Source: Bacteroidota bacterium (GTDB taxonomy: Bacteria > Bacteroidota > Bacteroidia > Chitinophagales > LD1). Taken from it: a stretch of 5,373 nt of DNA. The stretch is from positions 1 to 5,373 of the forward strand of contig JAEYZB010000284.1 in the NCBI GenBank assembly GCA_023428205.1, read 5' to 3'. The notes below the pieces were generated by a model that was not told the origin of the DNA, did not search any database, and saw only the letters and a list, made by a program, of their open reading frames with translations. This document shows, one piece after another, positions 1 to 4,860 of this stretch. How positions within the stretch are numbered: the first letter of the stretch is position 1; the number at the start of each line of letters is the position of its first letter. The position numbers were made by a program, and so were the translations under genes.

Positions 1-56
1 TTTCCCGTCCCAATCCCCAAAAAGTCGCAAAAAAACACGGAAAGCCCCGCAGTAAC

Positions 57-85
57 TTTTATTTCCACCGCTTTTTATACATTTG
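57..85 (+). promoter_or_regulatory. Bacteroidota-type promoter for the SPFH gene
   Basis: TACATTTG at 78-85 matches the Bacteroidota -7 consensus TAnnTTTG exactly. A T-rich TTTT at 57-60 sits 17 bp upstream and could act as a degenerate -33 element, which is usually TTG or TTTG. Transcription would start near 90-93 and leave a short A-rich leader before the ATG at 106. The -7 match is seen directly; the -33 element and start site are inferred. Confidence 0.55.
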
Positions 86-105
86 GAAAATAAAATTCAT
101 CAGCT

Positions 106-1038
106 ATGATATCAATACCCATTATTCTTATTGCGCTAGTCGTATTTATCATTTTCAGCGGCTTAGTGACCGTGACACAAGGCACTATCGGAGTAGTGAC
201 CATGTTTGGAAAATACAGACGCATTCTTCCGCCCGGACTGAACTTTAAAATTCCGATTGTTGAAACCATCTACAAGCGCGTAAGCTATCAAAACCGTTCG
301 GTGGAGTTGGAGTTTCAGGCGGTGAGCGTTGACCAGGCGAATGTGTATTTCAAAGCAATGTTGTTGTATTCTGTGCTTGACCAAGCGGAAGAAACCATCA
401 AAAATGTGGCTTTCAAATTTTTAAGCGACCGCGATTTTATGCAAGCCTTAGTTCGAACGATTGAAGGAAATATCCGCGCATTTGTGGCCACCAAAAGACA
501 AGCCGAAATTCTCACGTTGCGCAAGGAAATTGTAGAGTTTGTGAAAGACCAAATCGACCAAACGCTCGAAACATGGGGCTACCATTTGCAAGATTTGCAG
601 ATAAATGATATTACGTTTGACCAAGTGATTTTAGAAAGTATGAGCCGCGTGGTGGCGAGTAACAACTTGAAAGCCGCTGCCGAAAACGAAGGACAAGCGT
701 TGCTGATTACGAAAACGAAAAGTGCCGAAGCAGAAGGAAACGCCATTAAAATTTCTGCCGAAGCGGAAAAAATTGCCGCACAGTTGCGCGGACAGGGAGT
801 GGCGCTCTTCCGCGAAGAGGTGGCAAAAGGAATGAGCCAAGCGGCTGACCAAATGCGCCAGGCAGATTTAGATATCAGCGTGATTTTGTTCAGTATGTGG
901 ACGGAAGCGATTAAAAACTTTGCAGAAGTGAGCGAAGGCAACGTGATTTTCTTGGACGGCAGCAATGACAGTATGCAAAACACCTTGAAACAATTCATGG
1001 CAATGAATAAGTTGCAGGAAAATTCAGGATCCAAATAG
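106..1038 (+). CDS. SPFH/Band 7 domain membrane protein (stomatin/HIR-like)
   Basis: A 310-residue member of the SPFH (stomatin, prohibitin, flotillin, HflK/C) superfamily. These proteins oligomerise on membranes and organise microdomains or modulate membrane proteases; the partner here is unknown. Residues 3-22 form one hydrophobic N-terminal membrane anchor. The Band 7 fold starts immediately after it, with the typical GVVTMFGKYRR segment (29-39) and PPGLNFKIP (42-50). It runs to about 185 and includes the late-domain motif INDITFD (166-172). An Ala/Glu-rich heptad-like stretch at 186-250 should form the coiled coil, followed by a hydrophobic C-terminal segment (256-283). The order WGYHLQDLQINDI, coiled coil, then NVIFLDG resembles hypersensitive-induced-response (HIR) type SPFH proteins, judged from memory. 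No NfeD-type partner follows within the window. The ATG at 106 is chosen because the membrane anchor begins there and a promoter lies just upstream. Superfamily is secure; subfamily is tentative. Confidence 0.88.
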   Translation: MISIPIILIALVVFIIFSGLVTVTQGTIGVVTMFGKYRRILPPGLNFKIPIVETIYKRVSYQNRSVELEFQAVSVDQANVYFKAMLLYSVLDQAEETIKNVAFKFLSDRDFMQALVRTIEGNIRAFVATKRQAEILTLRKEIVEFVKDQIDQTLETWGYHLQDLQINDITFDQVILESMSRVVASNNLKAAAENEGQALLITKTKSAEAEGNAIKISAEAEKIAAQLRGQGVALFREEVAKGMSQAADQMRQADLDISVILFSMWTEAIKNFAEVSEGNVIFLDGSNDSMQNTLKQFMAMNKLQENSGSK

Positions 1039-1048
1039 TCGCAAAAAA

Positions 1049-1093
1049 CGACAAAGAAGAACTTACTGCGTAGGCTCAAAACCTGTTTTGTCG
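1049..1093 (+). other. Possible stem-loop after the SPFH gene
   Basis: CGACAAA (1049-1055) and TTTGTCG (1087-1093) are perfect inverted repeats around a 31-nt loop, starting 10 bases after the SPFH stop codon. A competing small hairpin, GTCG (1038-1041) with CGAC (1049-1052), uses the same sequence. No T-tract follows, since the next bases are GGCGGC, so this is not a canonical intrinsic terminator. It may be a 3'-end stabilising structure or chance. Confidence 0.25.
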
Positions 1094-1198
1094 GGCGGCT
1101 GCGTTGTCTCATTTATCCCTTTTTCACAAATGGCTTCTTCGGAAGTAAGACGTGCATGCATAAAGTAGAGGAAATCTGAAAATTTTCTTCACCAAGGG

Positions 1199-1229
1199 TT
1201 AGTGTAGGAGTGTTTTTTTTCTAAGTTTG
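1199..1229 (+). promoter_or_regulatory. Bacteroidota-type promoter of the atpBEFH operon
   Basis: TAAGTTTG at 1222-1229 is an exact TAnnTTTG -7 element, preceded by a run of eight T. A weak TTAG at 1199-1202 lies 19 bp upstream, at the expected -33 distance. Transcription would begin near 1235, about 20 nt before the ATG at 1257. This is the only strong promoter seen ahead of the atp genes, so it probably drives the whole cluster. It also argues against translation beginning at 1227, inside the -7 box. Confidence 0.6.
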
Positions 1230-1256
1230 CACCGCATTTCAAAAAAGACGGTAGCA

Positions 1257-2330
1257 ATGGCTTATTTCAAACATATAATTTTCTCGGTTTTATTGGTGTT
1301 TTCAGCTATGGTTTCGTTCGCAAACGAACCCGAAACGGCTGTTCACGAAGAGGTTGTAACGACAGAAGTCGCGGAAGCCGAACAGGTGGAAGAAAAATAC
1401 AACCCCACTCCAACCGTTTTGGCACACGTTCAAGATGCACACAACTTTGAAGTTTTCGGTGTTGCACACATCAATTTGCCGTGCATCGTTTACAATGAAA
1501 CAGATGGGTTGCAATTTTTCATGTACAACAGCCACGAACCGATGGGCGCTTATGTTGGCGACCACCACGGAGGACTGACACGCACAGACGGAGCTTCTTT
1601 CTTAGACTTTTCGATTACGAAAAACGTATTCACGATGTTGCTGGGCGCACTTATCTTAATTGTGGTTTTGATTTCTGTGGCAAATGCCTACAAAACCAAC
1701 AAGGGCGCACCGAAAGGCACACAATCTTTATTGGAGCCGGTGTTTGTATTTTTGCGTGATGATGTGGCGAAAGCGAATATCGGACCGAAATACGAAAAAT
1801 TCTTGCCGTACGTTTACACGATTTTCTTCTTCGTTCTAATCAATAATATTTTAGGCTTGATTCCGGTATTCCCGGGTGGCGCGAACGTAACCGGAAACAT
1901 CGCTATTACGATGGTTTTGGCATTGATTGCTTTTGTGGTGATAAACATAAGCGGAAACAAAGATTACTGGGCGCACATCTTTAATCCTGATGTACCGTTT
2001 TTAGTGAAATTCATTTTGGTTCCGGTAGAGTTTTTGGGTATTTTCATCAAACCGATTGCCTTGATGATTCGTTTGTTCGCCAATATTTTTGCGGGACACG
2101 TTATTGTATTGAGTTTGATTAGTTTGATTTTCGTTTTCGGAAATGCGGGAAAAAGTGTTGGCGGCTCGGTAGCGGGCGCAGCTATCGCGGTTCCATTTAC
2201 ATTGTTCATTAGTGTGATTGAGGTGTTGGTAGCGTTCATTCAGGCGTATATTTTTGCGAACCTGACGAGCGTTTTCATCGGTTTGGCGGTGGCGGAACAC
2301 GCACACCACGGAGAAGAGGCGCATCACTAA
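1257..2330 (+). CDS. atpB: ATP synthase F0 subunit a
   Basis: Subunit a forms the two proton half-channels beside the c-ring of F1F0-ATP synthase in the inner membrane. The ATG at 1257 gives 357 residues beginning with a signal peptide: hydrophobic residues 7-19 and a plausible cleavage after S-F-A22. An acidic, His-containing periplasmic region follows (23 to about 120), which makes the protein much longer than the 271-residue E. coli subunit, as is usual in Bacteroidota. Membrane segments lie near 123-145, 182-204, 214-233, 248-294 (long or paired) and 308-346. RLFANIFAGH contains the essential Arg (R272, equivalent to E. coli R210), and Q329 matches E. coli Q252. By my alignment the positions of E. 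coli E219 and H245 are H281 and E322, a reciprocal exchange. The tail is His-rich. A TTG at 1227 is also in frame, but it lies inside the promoter and would add ten polar residues before the signal peptide. atpE follows after 76 bp. Confidence 0.95.
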   Translation: MAYFKHIIFSVLLVFSAMVSFANEPETAVHEEVVTTEVAEAEQVEEKYNPTPTVLAHVQDAHNFEVFGVAHINLPCIVYNETDGLQFFMYNSHEPMGAYVGDHHGGLTRTDGASFLDFSITKNVFTMLLGALILIVVLISVANAYKTNKGAPKGTQSLLEPVFVFLRDDVAKANIGPKYEKFLPYVYTIFFFVLINNILGLIPVFPGGANVTGNIAITMVLALIAFVVINISGNKDYWAHIFNPDVPFLVKFILVPVEFLGIFIKPIALMIRLFANIFAGHVIVLSLISLIFVFGNAGKSVGGSVAGAAIAVPFTLFISVIEVLVAFIQAYIFANLTSVFIGLAVAEHAHHGEEAHH

Positions 2331-2350
2331 AATTGTTGGGAAGCACAATT
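2331..2350 (+). other. Small inverted repeat after atpB
   Basis: AATTGT (2331-2336) and ACAATT (2345-2350) form a perfect 6-bp inverted repeat around an 8-nt loop directly behind the atpB stop codon. The stem is AT-rich and no T-tract follows, so it is not a terminator. It could be an mRNA processing or stabilising structure at the 5' side of the atpE message, but chance is possible. I see no TAnnTTTG promoter in the rest of the atpB-atpE gap. Confidence 0.25.
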
Positions 2351-2406
2351 CAAAAGTTTCCACATAAACAAGGTTCTTATTATTTAATCATAAAACAACA
2401 AAAGGC

Positions 2407-2625
2407 ATGTTATTAGAAGTAGCAATCCCAGGAGTAGCGGCAATTGGCGCAGGTTTGGCAGCAATCGGAGCCGGTTTAGGTATCGGTAAAATCGGTAGCA
2501 GCGCAGCTGAAGCAATTGCTCGTCAGCCGGAAGCGGCAGGCGAAATTCGCGGTGCGATGATTTTGACAGCAGCATTCATTGAGGGTGTTGCGTTGTTCGC
2601 AGTTATCGTTGCATTATTGAAATAA
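2407..2625 (+). CDS. atpE: ATP synthase F0 subunit c (proteolipid)
   Basis: A 72-residue hairpin membrane protein; multiple copies form the proton-driven rotor ring. Helix 1 holds the glycine-rich packing motif (GAGLGIG, 21-27). The polar loop that contacts gamma/epsilon is ARQPE (38-42), and helix 2 carries the ion-binding carboxylate E59 in FIEGVALF. E59 is followed by Gly rather than Ser/Thr, and the helix-1 position usually occupied by Gln in Na+-type rings is Ile26. The site therefore looks proton-specific, which is an inference from known c-subunit signatures. Length is normal for the family. The ATG is preceded by an A-rich leader ending AAAAGGC. A hairpin lies just downstream, which may bear on the high copy number needed of this subunit. 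Confidence 0.96.
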   Translation: MLLEVAIPGVAAIGAGLAAIGAGLGIGKIGSSAAEAIARQPEAAGEIRGAMILTAAFIEGVALFAVIVALLK

Positions 2626-2632
2626 TGCACTC

Positions 2633-2673
2633 AAAATAGTGTTCCAATGGGATTGCCAACGGGACACTATTTT
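2633..2673 (+). terminator. Stem-loop between atpE and atpF (partial terminator or 3'-end stabiliser)
   Basis: AAAATAGTGTTCC (2633-2645) pairs with GGGACACTATTTT (2661-2673): 13 consecutive pairs including one U-G wobble, around a 15-nt loop. The hairpin begins 7 bp after the atpE stop codon. The 3' arm ends in only four T followed by CATC, so termination should be incomplete. Such a structure could raise atpE output over the downstream genes by partial termination, or by protecting an atpE 3' end after processing. Both roles are inferred; the pairing itself is plain in the sequence. Confidence 0.7.
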
Positions 2674-2708
2674 CATCAAAAAAACTAATCGTAAATAGAT
2701 AAAAGAAT

Positions 2709-3251
2709 ATGAACTTATTATTGACAGTATTACTCAGTGAAGGAGCATCCAATCCATTCAGCTTAATCACACCAAATCCGGGATTGGCTATTTGGGCATT
2801 TATCATCTTCACTTTATTGATTGTGATTTTGGGCAAGTTTGCTTTCAAACCAATTGCAACCGCTTTGAAAGAACGTGAACAATCTATTGAAGCGTCTTTG
2901 GCACAAGCAGAAAAAGCGCGTTTGGAAATGGCTACATTAACTGCGAAAAATCAAGAATTATTGGACTCAGCCAAAGAAGAACGTGCAAAAATTTTGGCAG
3001 AGGCTCGCGAAATTGCAGAGAAGTTGAAAGTAGAACTTCTGGAAAAAGCAAAAGCAGAAGCAACAAAAACCGTAGCAGACGCTAAAATCGCCATTGACGT
3101 GGAGAAAAAAGCCGCTATTGCAGAGGTGAAAAACACAGCAGGGGCGATAGCTTTGGAAGTAGCAGAAAAACTGTTGCGCAAAAACTTGTCGGGCGATGCA
3201 GCTCAAAAAGAGTTGGCAGACGCTTTGGTGAAAGAAACTCAATTAAACTAA
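2709..3251 (+). CDS. atpF: ATP synthase F0 subunit b
   Basis: Subunit b is the peripheral stalk (stator) protein, anchored in the membrane beside subunit a and reaching up to delta on the F1 head. This 180-residue protein has one membrane helix near residues 25-45, beginning PNPGLAIWAFIIF and ending GKFAFKPI, the typical membrane-exit motif. A long charged Ala/Glu/Lys-rich coiled coil fills residues 50 to about 155, with a C-terminal amphipathic segment AEKLLRKNLSGD (152-163) that in the family contacts delta. Length is within the normal range of 155-180. It lies 83 bp after atpE, behind the hairpin, and 18 bp before atpH. There is only one b-type gene here, not the b/b' pair of photosynthetic bacteria. 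The ATG at 2709 follows an A-rich leader. Confidence 0.94.
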   Translation: MNLLLTVLLSEGASNPFSLITPNPGLAIWAFIIFTLLIVILGKFAFKPIATALKEREQSIEASLAQAEKARLEMATLTAKNQELLDSAKEERAKILAEAREIAEKLKVELLEKAKAEATKTVADAKIAIDVEKKAAIAEVKNTAGAIALEVAEKLLRKNLSGDAAQKELADALVKETQLN

Positions 3252-3269
3252 TCGCTTAAACTGAAATAA

Positions 3270-3833
3270 ATGTCATCATTCCGTTTAGCATCGCGTTACG
3301 CAAAATCATTGTTGCAATTGGCGCAAGAAAAAGGGCAATTGGAAGCCGTGAAAAGCGATATTGAATTATTGAATTCCGCTTTTTCGGGAAGCCGAGAACT
3401 GCGCACAATGCTGAAAAGTCCAGTTATTCCTACCGACAAAAAGCAAATAGTTTTGACAAAAATATTTGGCGGAAAACTGAGCGAAATCACCACGAGATTT
3501 GTTACGCTTTTGACAAGCAAAGGACGTGAACAATTTTTAGGCGAAGTGGCTGATGCATTCATCGCGCAATACAATGTGTTGAACAAAATCACGAAGGTGA
3601 AAATTGTTACCGCTACCGAAACGGATAAAACCGCTTTAGATAAAATCGTGGACGGCTTGAAAAAGAAAGAAAAACTTTCGGAAGTAGAATTGGAACATGC
3701 TGTTGACGCCTCCTTGATTGGCGGCTTCGTGATTACCTATGGCGATAAACAAATTGACACCTCCGTAAAAGCATCACTCGCGAAACTGAAAACTGTTGTC
3801 GCGGATGATTCATACATCAAGAAAATAAAATAA
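3270..3833 (+). CDS. atpH: ATP synthase F1 subunit delta
   Basis: Subunit delta (homologous to mitochondrial OSCP) sits on top of the F1 head and joins it to the b stalk. This 187-residue protein shows the N-terminal helical domain with RYAKSLLQLAQEKGQL (9-24), LKSPVIP (48-54) and the helix FVTLLTSKGRE (77-87). The C-terminal signature region DASLIGGFVITYGDKQID (146-163) includes the conserved GG-F-x-I stretch and is followed by the final helix SVKASLAKL. Length is close to the family norm of about 180. The 18-bp gap from atpF implies cotranscription. It is the last atp gene here: a strong terminator follows, where atpA is commonly found. The ATG at 3270 directly follows CTGAAATAA. Confidence 0.94.
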   Translation: MSSFRLASRYAKSLLQLAQEKGQLEAVKSDIELLNSAFSGSRELRTMLKSPVIPTDKKQIVLTKIFGGKLSEITTRFVTLLTSKGREQFLGEVADAFIAQYNVLNKITKVKIVTATETDKTALDKIVDGLKKKEKLSEVELEHAVDASLIGGFVITYGDKQIDTSVKASLAKLKTVVADDSYIKKIK

Positions 3834-3888
3834 AGTCCCTTAAAAAAACGAGGAGCTTTCCCTCAAATTGTCGAAAAAAACGAACAGG

Positions 3889-3913
3889 TTCCCGCTTTTG
3901 CGGGAATTTTTTT
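3889..3913 (+). terminator. Intrinsic terminator of the atpBEFH operon
   Basis: TTCCCGC (3889-3895) and GCGGGAA (3900-3906) make a perfect 7-bp GC-rich stem with a TTTT loop, followed at once by seven T (3907-3913). This is a textbook rho-independent terminator, 55 bp after the atpH stop codon. It separates the atp operon from the downstream lyase gene, so that gene needs its own promoter. Confidence 0.92.
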
Positions 3914-3917
3914 GTCC

Positions 3918-3957
3918 TTTTTTCGCAGAAAAATAGCCACGACAATCTGCGGGGAAA
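3918..3957. other. Imperfect inverted repeat upstream of the HMG-CoA lyase gene
   Basis: CGCAGA (3924-3929) and TCTGCG (3946-3951) are a perfect 6-bp inverted repeat around a 16-nt spacer. As RNA, the arms extend outward through three U-G pairs and three U-A pairs, giving twelve pairs in total (3918-3929 with 3946-3957). It lies between the atp terminator and the lyase start. It could be an operator for a dimeric regulator, a second transcript-end structure, or chance. Confidence 0.3.
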
Positions 3958-3966
3958 AATAATTTC

Positions 3967-3974
3967 TACATTCG
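3967..3974 (+). promoter_or_regulatory. Candidate -7 element for the HMG-CoA lyase gene
   Basis: TACATTCG differs at one base from TAnnTTTG. It ends 4 bp before the ATG at 3979, so a transcript started from it would be leaderless or nearly so. No clear TTG/TTTG is seen at the expected -33 distance. A promoter must exist after the terminator at 3889-3913, but this particular assignment is weak. Confidence 0.3.
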
Positions 3975-3978
3975 CGTT

Positions 3979-4827
3979 ATGATTAAGCTAACGGAATGTC
4001 CGCGCGATGGGATGCAAGGAATAAAACACTTTATTCCGACTGATGCAAAGGTCAATTATCTGAACAAACTCCTCAAAGTTGGATTTTACGCGCTAGATTT
4101 CGGTTCGTTTGTTTCGCCTGAAGCCATTCCGCAAATGGCAGATACGGCACAAATTGTTGACAGACTCGAAATGGCCGACACGAAAACAAAACTCATCAGT
4201 ATTGTAGCAAACGAGCGCGGAGCCAACGATGCCTTGCGGTTTTCACAAATCCATTATCTCGGATTTCCTTTTTCGATTTCCGAAACGTTTCAAAAACGCA
4301 ACACCAATTCCACGATTGAACAGTCACTTACTCGCGTAGAAAAAATTCAATCGCTTTGTGTGAATCATCAACGCGAACTCATCGTCTATATTTCAATGGG
4401 TTTCGGCAATAAATATGGCGATCCGTATTCACCGGAAATTGCGGAATACTGGGTGGAAAAACTACAACAACTCGGCATCAAAACCTTTATGCTTTCCGAT
4501 ACCGTAGGGGTAGCAAAACCGGAAATCATTACGAATTTATTTAGCTCTCTTATTCCAAAATATCCGAACTTGGAAATTGGAGCACACTTGCATACTGCCC
4601 CGCACAATTGGAAAGAAAAAGTGGAAGCCGCATATAATGCGGGTTGCAATCGTTTCGACTCTGTAATTCGTGGCTATGGCGGCTGCCCTATGGCAGAAGA
4701 CGACTTAATCGGCAATATGCCGACCGAAAATTTACTGAACTATTTTAACCCGGCTACGGATTTTGGGACTGACTTTTCGCTTACCGCATTTGAGGCAGCC
4801 TTACGGGACAGCAGTTTGGTGTTTTAA
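3979..4827 (+). CDS. mvaB: Hydroxymethylglutaryl-CoA lyase
   Basis: Predicted to cleave HMG-CoA to acetyl-CoA and acetoacetate, the last step of leucine degradation, in the cytoplasm. The 282-residue protein is a single TIM barrel of the DRE-TIM (HMGL-like) family. Visible landmarks are CPRDGMQ with catalytic R9 and metal ligand D10, SFVSP (43-47), metal-binding H203 and H205 in GAHLHT, and GGCPMA (234-239) with active-site C236 on the flexible loop, followed by N246 (metal ligand) in GNMPTE. D40, in ALDFGSFVSP, stands where the human enzyme has E72 in IEVTSFVSP. I recall the same DFGSFVSP form in flavobacterial homologues. The GGCP loop cysteine and the absence of a C-terminal regulatory domain favour lyase over isopropylmalate or homocitrate synthase. 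Length is slightly below the roughly 300 residues of characterised lyases. It has its own transcription unit and converges with the TPR gene, 28 bp away. Confidence 0.87.
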   Translation: MIKLTECPRDGMQGIKHFIPTDAKVNYLNKLLKVGFYALDFGSFVSPEAIPQMADTAQIVDRLEMADTKTKLISIVANERGANDALRFSQIHYLGFPFSISETFQKRNTNSTIEQSLTRVEKIQSLCVNHQRELIVYISMGFGNKYGDPYSPEIAEYWVEKLQQLGIKTFMLSDTVGVAKPEIITNLFSSLIPKYPNLEIGAHLHTAPHNWKEKVEAAYNAGCNRFDSVIRGYGGCPMAEDDLIGNMPTENLLNYFNPATDFGTDFSLTAFEAALRDSSLVF

Positions 4828-4860
4828 AATAGCCACCTTGCATATAACGCTTTCGCTATT
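4828..4860. other. Inverted repeat at the convergent gene junction
   Basis: AATAGC (4828-4833) and GCTATT (4855-4860) form a perfect 6-bp inverted repeat around a 21-nt spacer, starting immediately after the lyase stop codon and overlapping the last codons of the minus-strand TPR gene. With only four T before it and a long loop, it is a poor terminator candidate. It may help close both transcripts, but this is weak. Confidence 0.25.

Noticed and set aside
579..1112. 177-residue minus-strand open frame opposite the SPFH gene
   Set aside because: It is a shadow of a well-supported gene on the other strand, with Ser/Phe-rich composition typical of antisense of a Glu/Lys/Ala-rich coiled coil.
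1039..1179. Open frame of 46 codons after the SPFH TAG stop, suggesting stop readthrough or a small gene
   Set aside because: The frame is open only by modest chance. The peptide is Arg/Cys-rich and unlike any SPFH tail, the only internal ATG leaves seven codons, and the preceding protein already ends at a family-typical point.
1153..1187. Palindromes TGCATGCA (1153-1160) and GAAAATTTTC (1178-1187) as operators upstream of atpB
   Set aside because: Short palindromes in AT-rich spacer are common by chance, and nothing else in the sequence links them to a regulator.
1227..1256. TTG-initiated N-terminal extension of atpB
   Set aside because: It overlaps the -7 promoter element and adds a polar stretch ahead of an otherwise normal signal peptide.
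2001..2363. 120-residue minus-strand open frame opposite atpB
   Set aside because: It lies antisense to conserved channel helices of subunit a, shows no recognisable domain, and is a shadow.
2331..2406. Separate promoter for atpE
   Set aside because: No TAnnTTTG match is present in the gap; the AT-rich TTATTATTTAATC does not fit the consensus.
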